Assembly: GCA_023423695.1 (NCBI GenBank)
Contig: JAFAFA010000006.1
Coordinates: 1-64,000, forward strand
Length of the DNA: 64,000 nucleotides
Origin: Pseudomonadota bacterium
GTDB lineage: Bacteria > Pseudomonadota > Alphaproteobacteria > Azospirillales > Azospirillaceae
Reading direction: 5' to 3'
The position numbers were made by a program, and so were the translations under genes. Below the pieces are notes generated by a model, which saw nothing but the letters and a program-made list of their open reading frames with translations, did no database searches and was not told the origin of the DNA. Shown here in pieces: positions 12,201 through 20,245 of this stretch (the stretch's first letter is position 1; each line of letters begins with the position of its first letter).

Positions 12201-12564
12201 GTACCGTCCAGTTCTCATGCCTCAGCGCTTCACCGCCCAAGACCTGACGGACGAAGCCCTGCGCCTGTGGCCAGGCATCCGGCCAAACCTGCGCCATCGG
12301 CCGTGCAAGCGCATCGGGATGCCGGCTGCCGAGAATCTCAATATAGGCGTCGTTGTAGAGGAAGGTGACATCCGCCCCCCAGCCGATGAACATCGCCTGC
12401 CGGGAATGCAGCATCAGGCCGACTGCGGCACGCAGCTCCGGCGGCCAGCCGGCAGGCGGGCCGAGAGGCGTCGCATCCCAGTCATGGCTGCGCATGAGCT
12501 CGCTCACCTCGCCCTTTCCGGTCAGGAAGGACGGCGGCACGGCAACGTCGGATGACGGTCTCAC
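9214..12564 (-). CDS. Hybrid sensor histidine kinase (PAS-GAF-PAS-PAS-PAS-HisKA-HATPase-REC)
   Basis: This soluble multi-sensor kinase has about 1116 aa and no membrane helix. Order: an N-terminal PAS (about 25-160), GAF (about 180-330), three further PAS/PAC repeats (about 345-740), and a phospho-acceptor helix with H759 in VAHDFNNLLQ. The ATPase domain follows, with N-box ALINMAVNARDAM and G-boxes DTGTGMP and GKGSGLGLAQVYG. A C-terminal receiver has predicted acceptor D1045 in FSDVVMPG. The internal receiver suggests a phosphorelay or self-inhibition; no response-regulator gene is adjacent. Start is uncertain. The frame opens at a TTG at 12684, but family proteins begin shortly before a text like FLTGKGEVSELMRSHDW, so a GTG at 12564 is chosen; GTG 12540 and ATG 12495 are alternatives. 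Confidence 0.9.
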   Translation of the reverse strand: MRPSSDVAVPPSFLTGKGEVSELMRSHDWDATPLGPPAGWPPELRAAVGLMLHSRQAMFIGWGADVTFLYNDAYIEILGSRHPDALARPMAQVWPDAWPQAQGFVRQVLGGEALRHENWTVPLDRNGHQEDAYFTFSYTPIMTMDGAVGGFLCIVTEMTAAVLAQRRMAFHVELEHRLRELSDPLDVVVAAAEAIGRHLGASRVGYGTMDDAERFFTTERNWTDGTVQSYLGTHDLMGFGDPVLRALRKGEALVIHDAARDPRTAAPALRAAFDALEFAAVITASLVKQGRMVAALYVHNRTPRQWRDDEVDLVREVAERTWSAVERVQAEAELRRANRQLRAEGERFRALFRQAPGFMYVWRGPDHVFEMANDAYFDLIGCRDIIGKPARLALPEMVGQGFFELADHVYATGEPFVGEGMRARLARRPGAPLEDRFVTFVFQPIRDDKGRVTGMFVQGNDVTGMRRTEDALRESEQRLRIAQDAGGVGTFELREDGMLAVSPEFCRLWGIEPRPLVPLEELVTLIHPADRPSLPTLQPGRVPAEGLGYVEYRILRPGSGEPRWIARRAQAITHAGLQGEGSITRVLGACYDITDRKRAEDALRDLNATLEQRVADRTADRDRMWRLSTDIMLVARFDGTITAVNPAWTALLGWQEGELLGTVFLDYVHPDDRDATAAEAGRLQSGLTTRRFENRYRHRDGSYRWISWTAVPDDRFIHAVGRDVTARKESEAALRRAEEQLRQAQKMEAVGQLTGGVAHDFNNLLQALSSCLTMIGRRTAEPRVTPLLEAGMQAVDRGSKLVQQLMGFARRDSLRPEPIDLRDRVLGMAGLLERALRADIRVETRFAPDLRPIEADPTQFELALINMAVNARDAMPQGGSLTIAAENATLEPGDPTGLDGEFVRLSVSDTGTGMPPEVIAKAFDPFFTTKEVGKGSGLGLAQVYGLARQAGGTVWIDSLPGQGATITLLLRASAQAPRVTAPPARIAIQRRDAARVLMVEDDPVVASSVSAALEDAGWIVLRAATADEALPMLAGGERIDLLFSDVVMPGRLSGIDLCREAIALRPGLPVVLTTGYSEDVARTEGIRVLPKPYRVDSLLQALNEALAGATPSAEMA

Positions 12565-12743
12565 CGGCGGGGCCCGGCGTTGGCGGAATTCGGGCAGCCT
12601 TGGGCGTCCATCACAAGCAAGCGTATGATCAGAGTCGAAGCAGCCACTTATCACATGCCTCACGGTGACGAGGTAGCTGTCCAATCGTCAGCCCCGTTCG
12701 GGGTATCGGCTGTGCCGAAGGGAAAGGCGCCGACGAACGGGCT

Positions 12744-12771
12744 TTGCACGGCATCGCCATACTAATATATT
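12744..12771 (+). promoter_or_regulatory. Candidate promoter of the HAD phosphatase gene
   Basis: TTGCAC (12744-12749), a 16-base spacer, then TATATT (12766-12771). Transcription from here would give a leader of about 165 bases before the ATG at 12942. The leader contains a CCGCCG/CGGCGG hairpin near 12857-12885. The -10 overlaps the left copy of the 12-bp inverted repeat that flanks the gene. Confidence 0.5.
12759..12770 (+). repeat. 12-bp AT-rich inverted repeat, left copy
   Basis: ATACTAATATAT here is the exact reverse complement of ATATATTAGTAT at 13782-13793. Both overlap a predicted -10 element, and the pair brackets the HAD gene. In such GC-rich DNA a 12-base AT-rich match about 1 kb apart is notable. 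It could be a shared regulator site, or simply related -10 regions. Confidence 0.6.
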
Positions 12772-12941
12772 GCAATCGGTGCCGCACGCTGGCCCTTCGG
12801 TCGCCTCCGGTGACCGTCCCAGGGACAGCTTTCGGATGCTCCTCTCGGACTTGAGGCCCGCCGTGCTGTTTTGGCCGGCGGCTTCCTTTTCCATCCTGCG
12901 GACGCTCCCCCCTCATCAAGACCTGCAAACGGGACCTGGAC

Positions 12942-13604
12942 ATGACCTTGCCCTGCCAAGCGGTCCTGTTCGATTTCGACGGTGTGATCGTCGAATCGAA
13001 CGCGATCAAGCTTGAAGCCTTCCTCAGCCTTTACCGCGGGCATGGCCCGGAGGTGGACCGGGCGATCACTGACTTCTACTACCGCAACGGCGGGCTGCCG
13101 CGGGAGCAGATGCTCCACCATTTCGATCAGGTGCTGCTGGGCCTGCCGCGGAACGAGGACCGGATCGAGGAGATGGTCCGCCGCGTCGGCGGGATGGTGG
13201 AAGACGCCGTCACCGCCTGCGAGGAGATCCCCGGCGCACTCGACTTCATCCGCCGCCATGGCGAGCGGCACCCGCTGTTCATCGCCTCCGGCACGCCGGA
13301 GACGGAATTGCGGCGGATCGTGGAGCGCCGCAGCTGGACGCCGCTGTTCGCCGAGGTCGCCGGCAGCCCCCGCCACAAGACCATCGTCGTCGCCGACCTG
13401 ATCGACCGCCACGGCATCGACCCCACCCGCAGCGTCTTCGTCGGCGACGCCCTGACCGATCTGGAGGCGGCGCAGACCAACGGCCTGCCCTTCATCGGCA
13501 TCGTCCGCCCCGGTGCGGAGAATGTGTTCCCCGCCGGCACGCACATCGAAGCCGACCTGACCACGCTGGAAGGCGCCATCGCGACGGTGCTGGGCCGCGC
13601 GTGA
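12942..13604 (+). CDS. HAD-superfamily hydrolase (phosphoglycolate-phosphatase-like)
   Basis: This 220-aa cytoplasmic phosphatase is of HAD subfamily IA. Motif I is FDFDGVIVES (nucleophile and acid Asp near residues 10 and 12). Motif II is the Ser/Thr in FIASGTPET. Motif III is the Lys in SPRHKTIVV. Motif IV is VFVGDALTDLEAA. An alpha-helical C1 cap (about 20-90) selects the substrate. Relatives include phosphoglycolate and beta-phosphoglucomutase-type enzymes, so the substrate stays open. Downstream galM and pyruvate kinase suggest sugar metabolism, but a separate promoter and a strong hairpin lie between. The ribosome site is weak (GGGACCTGGAC). Confidence 0.88.
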   Translation: MTLPCQAVLFDFDGVIVESNAIKLEAFLSLYRGHGPEVDRAITDFYYRNGGLPREQMLHHFDQVLLGLPRNEDRIEEMVRRVGGMVEDAVTACEEIPGALDFIRRHGERHPLFIASGTPETELRRIVERRSWTPLFAEVAGSPRHKTIVVADLIDRHGIDPTRSVFVGDALTDLEAAQTNGLPFIGIVRPGAENVFPAGTHIEADLTTLEGAIATVLGRA

Positions 13605-13629
13605 GCGCGCCCCCACGATGAGCTGATGC

Positions 13630-13670
13630 GGATCGGCTGGCCGTCGACCACTGCGCCGGCCAGCCGATCC
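13630..13670 (+). terminator. Strong hairpin after the HAD gene
   Basis: A perfect 14-bp stem: 13630-13643 (GGATCGGCTGGCCG) pairs with 13657-13670, with a 13-base loop. No T tract follows, so it may be a factor-assisted terminator or an mRNA 3' stabiliser rather than a textbook intrinsic terminator. Confidence 0.55.
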
Positions 13671-13766
13671 CCGCGCCGGACGCCCGGCAATCTCGCGAAA
13701 TTCCCCGTCCTGCCGCTTCCCCCCTGCGGCAAACTGTCCGTCCGGCCCTGGAAGCGCCGAAGCGGT

Positions 13767-13796
13767 TTGCCTTCGGTTCTGATATATTAGTATAAT
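13767..13796 (+). promoter_or_regulatory. Near-consensus promoter upstream of the 26-aa peptide and galM
   Basis: TTGCCT (13767-13772), an 18-base spacer, then TATAAT (13791-13796), a perfect -10. A start near 13803 would give a leader of about 25 bases to the ATG at 13829. The right copy of the AT-rich inverted repeat (13782-13793) overlaps it. Confidence 0.65.
13782..13793 (-). repeat. 12-bp AT-rich inverted repeat, right copy
   Basis: ATATATTAGTAT, the exact reverse complement of 12759-12770. It lies in the spacer and -10 of the promoter for the downstream small ORF. Confidence 0.6.
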
Positions 13797-13828
13797 AATG
13801 CCATGATGCTTCCGGTGAGGCCCAAACC

Positions 13829-13909
13829 ATGACCGCGGACCCATTGGAAACGGCACTGCTCCTGCGCGTGGTGATGATCCTGGGGCTGCTGCTTCTCGGT
13901 TTTCTCTAA
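13829..13909 (+). CDS. Candidate 26-aa hydrophobic peptide
   Basis: ATG opens a 26-codon frame: a short acidic N-terminus (MTADPLETA) followed by a single hydrophobic helix rich in Leu, Val, Ile and Gly, ending FL. GTGAGG lies eight bases upstream as a ribosome site, and a near-consensus promoter lies about 30 bases upstream. It ends 25 bases before galM. It may be a real membrane microprotein or a leader ORF that couples translation to galM. No homologue is known to me. Confidence 0.4.
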   Translation: MTADPLETALLLRVVMILGLLLLGFL

Positions 13910-13934
13910 CCTTTCCCACAGGGATGCCCGGACC

Positions 13935-15014
13935 ATGGCGACCTACACCGACCTGAAGCGCGACGATTACCGCGCCACCATCGACGGCAAGCCGGTGGAC
14001 CTGTTCACCCTGCGCAACGGCCGGGGCATGGTGGTGCGGATCACCAATTACGGCGCCAAGATCGAACAGATCCTGGTTCCGGACCGCGACGGCGCTCCGG
14101 GCGACGTCGTCCAGGGCTATGACGGCATCGATGGCGCGATGGGCGGCCAGCCCTCCATGGGGTCCTTCATCGGGCGCTATTGCGGGCGCATCGACGGCGG
14201 CCGCTTCACGCTGGACGGCGTGGAGCACCGGACATCGGTGAACAGCCCGCCCAACACCCTGCATGGCGGCCAGCGCGGTTCCCGCTTCCGCGTCTTCGAT
14301 GCCCGCCAGCTCGACGAATCCAGCCTGGAATTGACCTACGTCTTCCAGGACGGCGAAGAGGGTTTCCCCGGCACCCTGCCGGTGCGGCTGGTCTATTCGG
14401 TCGGCGACGACAACGCCCTCACCATCGCCTGGACCGCGGTGGCGGCCGACAAGACCACCATCGCCAACTTCACCGATCACACCTTCTTCAACCTGTCGGG
14501 CGATCTCGGATCGTCCATCCTCGACCATGTCGCCACCGTCCATGCCGGCCGCTATCTGGCGCTCAGCGACAATGCGGTGCCGACCGGCGAGGTGGTGGAC
14601 GTCACCGGCACGCCGCACGACTTCCGCGACCCGGTTGCCTTCGGCGACCGCATCGGCGCCGACGACCGCATGCTGGCTCTCGGCAAGGGCTATGACCTGC
14701 ATTACGTGATCGACAAGCCGGCGACTGGGCCGGCGCCGGCGCTGCAGGCCCGCATCCTCCACCCCGGCAGCGGCCGGACGCTGGAGGTGCTGTCGACCGA
14801 GCCCGGCCTTCAGCTCTACACCGGCAATTTCCTGGAGGGCAAAGCCCCCCGCGACATCGGCAAGGGCGGCACGCTCTACACCAGGCACAGCGCCTTCTGC
14901 GCCGAACCGTCGAAGTTCCCGAACGCCGTCAACATCCCCTCCTTCCCCTCGACCGTGCTGCGCCCCGGCCAATGGTATGCCGGGGCCATCGTCTACCGGT
15001 TCGGGGTGGCCTGA
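13935..15014 (+). CDS. galM: Aldose 1-epimerase (galactose mutarotase)
   Basis: This 359-aa enzyme interconverts alpha and beta anomers of aldoses such as galactose and glucose. Family landmarks: ITNYGAKI near the N-terminus, the substrate-contact NSPPNTLHGG (about 103-112), the catalytic-His region DHTFFNLSG (about 181-190), and a C-terminal region with the catalytic Glu (about 288-310, STEPGLQLYTGNFL). No signal peptide, so it is cytoplasmic. It is followed after 70 bases by pyruvate kinase, which may share the transcript. Confidence 0.93.
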   Translation: MATYTDLKRDDYRATIDGKPVDLFTLRNGRGMVVRITNYGAKIEQILVPDRDGAPGDVVQGYDGIDGAMGGQPSMGSFIGRYCGRIDGGRFTLDGVEHRTSVNSPPNTLHGGQRGSRFRVFDARQLDESSLELTYVFQDGEEGFPGTLPVRLVYSVGDDNALTIAWTAVAADKTTIANFTDHTFFNLSGDLGSSILDHVATVHAGRYLALSDNAVPTGEVVDVTGTPHDFRDPVAFGDRIGADDRMLALGKGYDLHYVIDKPATGPAPALQARILHPGSGRTLEVLSTEPGLQLYTGNFLEGKAPRDIGKGGTLYTRHSAFCAEPSKFPNAVNIPSFPSTVLRPGQWYAGAIVYRFGVA

Positions 15015-15084
15015 GGCGACGCCGCCGCCCGCCCCCCTCCTGCCCCGCACGGCCACCATCTTCTCTTCGGAGCCCGTTACCCCC

Positions 15085-16584
15085 ATGAGCACCGCCAAGC
15101 CGATCCGCCGTTACCGGCAGACGAAAATCGTCGCCACGCTGGGTCCGTCCTCCTCCTCGCCCGCGATGATCCGCCGCCTGTTCGAAGCCGGCGTCGACGT
15201 CTTCCGCCTGAACTTCAGTCACGGCAGCCACGAGGACCACGGCGAACGCGTCCGCGCCATCCGCGCGCTGGAGGAGGAGACCGGCCGCCCCGTCGCCATC
15301 ATGGCCGACCTGCAGGGACCGAAGCTGCGGCTCGGCCGCTTCGCCAACGGTCCGGTGACGCTCACCGCCGGCCAGTCCTTCTGCCTCGACCTGCTGTCGG
15401 AGCCGGGTAACGCCCGCCGCGTCGGCATGCCGCACCCGGAGATCTTCGCCGCCCTGGTGCCGGACGCCGAACTGCTGCTGGACGACGGCAAGGTGCGGCT
15501 GCGGGTGACCGCCTGCGGCGCCGACTTCGCCGAAACCGTGGTGGTTTCCGGCAGGAAACTGTCCGACCGCAAGGGCGTCAACGTCCCCGGCGTGGTGCTG
15601 CCGCTGTCGCCGCTGACCGCCAAGGACCGTGCCGACCTCGACTTCGCCCTCGACCAGGGGGTCGATTGGGTGGCGCTCAGCTTCGTCCAGCGGCCGGAGG
15701 ACGTGGCCGAGGCGCGCAAGCTGATCGGCGGCCGCGCCGCCCTGCTGTCCAAGCTGGAGAAGCCGCAGGCGATCCAGCACCTCGACCGCATCGTCGAGAT
15801 GTCGGACGGCGTCATGGTGGCCCGCGGCGATCTGGGCGTCGAGATGCCGCCGGAAGACGTGCCCTCGATCCAGAAGCGCATCGTCCATGCCGCCCGTCTG
15901 GCCGGCAAGCCGGTGATCGTCGCCACCCAGATGCTGGAATCGATGATCTCCGCCCCCGCCCCGACCCGCGCGGAGGCATCCGACGTCGCCACCGCGGTGT
16001 TCGACGGCGCCGATGCCGTCATGCTGTCGGCGGAAACCGCGTCGGGCGAGTATCCGATCGAAGCGGTGTCGATCATGGACCGCATCGCGCGGCGGGTGGA
16101 AGGCGACACGCTCTATCGCAAGATGATGGACGCGCAGCACGCCGATCCGGAGCAGACCGCGTCCGACGCCATCACCGCCGCGGCCCGTCAGGTCGCCCAC
16201 ACGATCAAGGCGGCGGCCATCGCGACCTACACCACCAGCGGCTCCACCACGCTGCGGGCGGCGCGCGAACGGCCGGAGGTGCCGATCCTCTGCTTGACCG
16301 AAAAGGCTGCCATCGCCCGCCGCCTCGTGCTGGCCTACGGCGTCCATGCCGTGCTGACCGAGGATGTGCAGAGCTTCTCCGACATGGTGCACAAGGCGGC
16401 CCGGCTGGCCTTCGTCCACGGGTTGGCCGAAGAAGGGCAGCGGCTGGTCATCACCGCCGGCGTCCCCTTCGGCATGCCGGGATCGACCAACATCCTGCGC
16501 ATCGCCTGGGTCGAGGCGCCGAGCCGCCAGGGCCGCGAGCGCGACACCCAGGCCCGCAAGCCGATGGAGCTTACCGAAGCCTGA
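15085..16584 (+). CDS. pyk: Pyruvate kinase
   Basis: This 499-aa enzyme transfers phosphate from phosphoenolpyruvate to ADP, the last step of glycolysis. Clear motifs: KIVATLGPSSSS and RLNFSHGSHEDH (N-terminal barrel), MADLQGPKLRLG, SKLEKPQAI (active-site Lys), VMVARGDLGVEMP (metal-binding Glu/Asp), PVIVATQMLESMI, and DAVMLSAETASGEYP. The C-terminal allosteric domain (about 365-485) is present. Start at MSTAKP is preferred because the longer frame from 14977 runs through galM and lacks family similarity. Rhodospirillales often route sugars through Entner-Doudoroff, where this enzyme makes the second pyruvate. Confidence 0.96.
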   Translation: MSTAKPIRRYRQTKIVATLGPSSSSPAMIRRLFEAGVDVFRLNFSHGSHEDHGERVRAIRALEEETGRPVAIMADLQGPKLRLGRFANGPVTLTAGQSFCLDLLSEPGNARRVGMPHPEIFAALVPDAELLLDDGKVRLRVTACGADFAETVVVSGRKLSDRKGVNVPGVVLPLSPLTAKDRADLDFALDQGVDWVALSFVQRPEDVAEARKLIGGRAALLSKLEKPQAIQHLDRIVEMSDGVMVARGDLGVEMPPEDVPSIQKRIVHAARLAGKPVIVATQMLESMISAPAPTRAEASDVATAVFDGADAVMLSAETASGEYPIEAVSIMDRIARRVEGDTLYRKMMDAQHADPEQTASDAITAAARQVAHTIKAAAIATYTTSGSTTLRAARERPEVPILCLTEKAAIARRLVLAYGVHAVLTEDVQSFSDMVHKAARLAFVHGLAEEGQRLVITAGVPFGMPGSTNILRIAWVEAPSRQGRERDTQARKPMELTEA

Positions 16585-16620
16585 TCGGCAACCCGTCACA
16601 ACCGCAGCTTCTGTCGACAG

Positions 16621-16653
16621 CCAGGCTTCCGTTTCGACCAACCGGAAGCCTGG
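16621..16653 (+). terminator. Perfect hairpin downstream of pyk
   Basis: CCAGGCTTCCG (16621-16631) pairs without mismatch with 16643-16653 across an 11-base loop. No T run follows. It probably stabilises or ends the pyk transcript. Confidence 0.55.
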
Positions 16654-16947
16654 CGGCATGCACCATGAACAGCCGGTCGGCCTTCTGATCCCACGTCCCC
16701 GACGAGGCGGAGGATCGATCCATTCTGCTGCAATCGGGGGTCGCCTGACAAATATCAGGGTTTCCCCCAATAGCATAGCGCCCAAGTTCAAGGCTCTGAC
16801 GTAGACATCCCTGAAACAACATACCCCTGTCATCAGCATCTACTGTCAACCTGGATAGACTATTAACCTTTTCTTCGGTGCTTCACGAATAAGGATGAGC
16901 TCTGGCACTTTGGTGCCGGTGATCGTCATCCTTATCGATCCGGGACA
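16654..16947. other. Intergenic region before the GGDEF-EAL gene
   Basis: No coding frame is credible here. The segment 16740-16900 is A/T-richer than its surroundings and should hold the promoter of the 16948 gene. I did not find a confident -35/-10 pair. Confidence 0.35.
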
Positions 16948-19900
16948 ATGCACCAAGCCCTGACCGCCGAGCTGACAGCCGGGTTCGACTGGCTTCCGGG
17001 CCGCAACCCGGCTCCGGCGGATGCCGTCTACGACGTACTTCCGGTGGGAATCGCGTTCCTCGACCGGCAGCTCCGTTGCCTGCGGATGAATCGGCGCATG
17101 GGCGCCATGGCGGGGCTGCCATCCTCTTCGATGGCTGGCGTGTCGTTCGCCGGCCTCTGGCCGGAGGCGGAAGACGCATTGCACGCCGCCCTGCCGGCCG
17201 TCCTGGCCGGCACGGTGGTCGAGGGCGTCGCGCTGACAGGTGCCGACAGGGTCCTGGTCGCCGCGTTGCACCCCCACATCGACGAGGACGGAGCCGCTCT
17301 CCTCTGCATCGTGGAGGATCGCACCGAGCTGCGGCGGCGGGAGGCCGACCTCTGGCAGTTCGAGGAGTTGCATCGCCATACGTTGGAGCAGAGCAACCTC
17401 TATCCCTGGTGCAGCGACCCCGACGGCACGCCGCGAACGACGCCGCGCTGGCGCGACCGCATCGGCCAGACCGCCGGGCAGACCGCCACTGCCGACGGTT
17501 GGACCGCCGCACTCCACCCCGACGACCGCGTGCCCTTCGCCGCCGCCTGGGCCGTGGCGCTGGAGTGCGGTACGCCGCTTGAAATCGACCTGCGCCTGCC
17601 CGTCGCCGGAGAAGAGACACAAGCCGGTGACGGCTACCGCTGGTTCCGCCGCCGTGCGTCCGCCCACCGTGGCGGGGATGGCCGCATCCTCCACTGGTAC
17701 GGCACCGACGAGGACATCCACGCGCGCCGATTGGCCGAGGACGCGCTCCGCGAGAGCGAGGATCATTACCGCCATTCGGTCGAGCTGAACCCGCAATTCC
17801 CCTTCACGCTCGACGCCGACGGCCAGCTTCTTGAGATATCGTCGCGCTGGCGTGCCCTGGTCGGTCTGACCCACGAGGAGACGCTGGGTCATGGCTGGAT
17901 GCGCGCCGTCCATCCCGACGACCTCAGGCAAACCCTGGACAATTGGGCCGACGCCATCGCGAACGGTGTGCGGATCGACCATGAAAAGCGCATCCGCATG
18001 GCCGATGGCAGCTATCGCTGGTTCCGCGGGCGTGCTGCGGCCCGGCGTGACGCGACCGGCCGGGTCATACGCTGGTACGGCTCGACCGAGGACATCCACG
18101 AACGGAAGATGACGGAAGCCGCCCTGCGCGAGAGCGAGGCCTTCGCCCGCCAGATCCTCGACAACACGCCGGAATGCGTCAAGGTCCTGGACATGGAGGG
18201 CCGGCTGACCTTCATGAGCATCCCCGGCCTCGCCCTGATGGAGCTGGACAGCTTCGACTGCCTGGAGGGCCAACCCTGGGAAGCCAATTGGCCGGAGGAG
18301 CGTCGGACGGAACTGCGCGCGTCGGTGGAGACCGCTCGGCAGGGCGGCACCGGCCGTTTCCTCGGCTTCTGTCCGACGGCGAAGGGCACGCCCAAATGGT
18401 GGGACAATCTGGTCTGCCCTCTGCCCGACTCCGATGGACGGCCGCAGCGGCTGCTGGCGATCTCCCGCGACGTCACCGACATCCAGCTGGCCCGGCAGAA
18501 GGCGGACGAGTCCACCGCCCTGCTGTCCGGGGTGCTGGAGAGCACGACCGACAGCGTGGTGTTCGTCGATCGCGACTGGCGCATCACCTACCGCAACCCG
18601 GCCGCCGCCGCCATCCATGAGGGCTGCGGCATCCTGCTGGGCGACGACTTCTTCGGCGCCTTCCCGCAGCAGACCGGCAGCCGCGCGCTGTTCCGCAAGG
18701 CGATGGCGGACCAGCAGCCGGTGGTTTTCGAGGAATTCGTCACGGCTCTCGGCGAATGGACGGAGGTTCATGCCTTCCCCACCGCGCAGGGGCTGTCGGT
18801 TTTCTTCCGCAACGTCACCGAACGCCGCCGCATGGAAGAGGAGCGGCGGGCAGCGCAGGAGAAGATCGCGCGCCTTGCCCGACTGGATTCGCTGACCGGC
18901 CTGTCCAACCGCCTCTATTTTCAGGAAAGGTTGGAGCAGTCCCTGCGCGAGGCGACGCCCGACTGCATGATGGCGGTCCACTACATCGACCTCGACCAGT
19001 TCAAGGCGGTCAACGACACGCTCGGTCACCCGGCCGGCGACGCGCTGCTGCGGCAGGTGGCCGACCGGCTGCGCGGCTGCATCGGCCCGGCCGACCTCGT
19101 GTCGCGCTTCGGCGGCGACGAGTTCGCCATCCTCCAGCCCGGCCTTTGGGGACCGGGAGAGGCGGAGGAGCTTGCCCGCTGCATCGTCTCCGCCCTGGCG
19201 CAGCCCTTCGACGTCGACGGCGCCCAGATCCAGACCGGCACCAGCATCGGCATCGCCCTGTACCACCGCGACGGAACCGACGCCGATTCGCTGATGAAGG
19301 CGGCGGACATCGCGCTCTACCGCGCCAAGGCCGATGGGCGCAGCACCCACCGCTTCTTCGCGCCGGAGATGGCGGAACGGCTGAAGGCCTTCCACGACCT
19401 GAAGCTCGGCCTGCATGACGCCCTCCGCCATGACGAGTTCGAACTGCATTACCAGCCGCTGATCGCCACCGATGACGGCCGCATCCGCGGCTTCGAGGCG
19501 CTGATCCGCTGGCGCCATCCCGGGCGCGGCCTGATCAGCCCGGCCGACTTCATCCCGGTGGCGGAGGAAACCGGCCTGATCGCCCCCATCGGCGAATGGG
19601 CCCTGCGCACGGCCTGCCGCGAAGCCATGCACTGGCCGGACGGGATCGGGGTCAGCGTCAACGTCTCCTCCGTCCAGTTCCGCAACAAGGGACTTGTCCA
19701 GGCGGTGCGCAACGCGCTGGCCGACACCGGCCTCGCCCCCGGCCGTCTTGAACTGGAAATCACCGAGTCCGTCCTTCTGCAGGACGACGACACCAACCTC
19801 GACACCCTGCGGGAGCTGCGGGCGCTCGGCACCCGCATCGTCATGGACGATTTCGGCACCGGCTATTCCGCGCTGGGCTATCTCTGCCGCTTCCCCTTCG

Positions 19901-20154
19901 ACAAGGTGAAGATCGACCGCAGCTTCGTCGCCGACCTGCCGCGCTGCACCGGTTCCACCGCCGTGGTGCAGGCGGTGGCCGGCATGGGCCGCAACCTCGG
20001 CATCGTCATCACCGCAGAGGGGGTGGAGGACCGGGCGCAGCTCGACGCCGTCCGCCGGCTGGGCTGCCACGAGGCGCAGGGCTACCACGTCTCGCGCCCG
20101 ATCCCCGCAGTGGAGGTGCCGGCGCTGATCGCCCGTCTGCAGGGCGGAGGCTGA
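16948..20154 (+). CDS. Five-PAS GGDEF-EAL c-di-GMP enzyme
   Basis: This 1068-aa cytoplasmic signalling protein has five PAS/PAC units (about 25-125, 130-270, 272-392, 395-515, 525-635). PAC ends such as WYGTDEDIHARR and WYGSTEDIHERK mark internal duplication. A diguanylate cyclase domain begins at LDSLTGLSNR (about 645) with intact GGDEF at 722-726. A phosphodiesterase domain follows with EAL at 850-852, ITESVLL, DDFGTGYS and KIDRSF. Both active-site sets look intact. The usual RxxD inhibitory site before GGDEF reads GPAD, so product inhibition is probably lost. No membrane segments are seen, and the PAS ligand is unknown. Such proteins set c-di-GMP for motility, biofilm or encystment. Confidence 0.94.
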   Translation: MHQALTAELTAGFDWLPGRNPAPADAVYDVLPVGIAFLDRQLRCLRMNRRMGAMAGLPSSSMAGVSFAGLWPEAEDALHAALPAVLAGTVVEGVALTGADRVLVAALHPHIDEDGAALLCIVEDRTELRRREADLWQFEELHRHTLEQSNLYPWCSDPDGTPRTTPRWRDRIGQTAGQTATADGWTAALHPDDRVPFAAAWAVALECGTPLEIDLRLPVAGEETQAGDGYRWFRRRASAHRGGDGRILHWYGTDEDIHARRLAEDALRESEDHYRHSVELNPQFPFTLDADGQLLEISSRWRALVGLTHEETLGHGWMRAVHPDDLRQTLDNWADAIANGVRIDHEKRIRMADGSYRWFRGRAAARRDATGRVIRWYGSTEDIHERKMTEAALRESEAFARQILDNTPECVKVLDMEGRLTFMSIPGLALMELDSFDCLEGQPWEANWPEERRTELRASVETARQGGTGRFLGFCPTAKGTPKWWDNLVCPLPDSDGRPQRLLAISRDVTDIQLARQKADESTALLSGVLESTTDSVVFVDRDWRITYRNPAAAAIHEGCGILLGDDFFGAFPQQTGSRALFRKAMADQQPVVFEEFVTALGEWTEVHAFPTAQGLSVFFRNVTERRRMEEERRAAQEKIARLARLDSLTGLSNRLYFQERLEQSLREATPDCMMAVHYIDLDQFKAVNDTLGHPAGDALLRQVADRLRGCIGPADLVSRFGGDEFAILQPGLWGPGEAEELARCIVSALAQPFDVDGAQIQTGTSIGIALYHRDGTDADSLMKAADIALYRAKADGRSTHRFFAPEMAERLKAFHDLKLGLHDALRHDEFELHYQPLIATDDGRIRGFEALIRWRHPGRGLISPADFIPVAEETGLIAPIGEWALRTACREAMHWPDGIGVSVNVSSVQFRNKGLVQAVRNALADTGLAPGRLELEITESVLLQDDDTNLDTLRELRALGTRIVMDDFGTGYSALGYLCRFPFDKVKIDRSFVADLPRCTGSTAVVQAVAGMGRNLGIVITAEGVEDRAQLDAVRRLGCHEAQGYHVSRPIPAVEVPALIARLQGGG

Positions 20155-20245
20155 TCGCCGGATCTGCTGGTCCGCAACGCCTTCCGGCGCCGGCTGTTCT
20201 GGTACGGGAACGCGTCCTGCCAGGACACCGACCCGGAGGATACCC

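Noticed and set aside
12762..15098. Open minus-strand frame of 778 codons opposite the HAD and galM genes
   Set aside because: Antisense artefact; both sense genes carry clear catalytic motifs.
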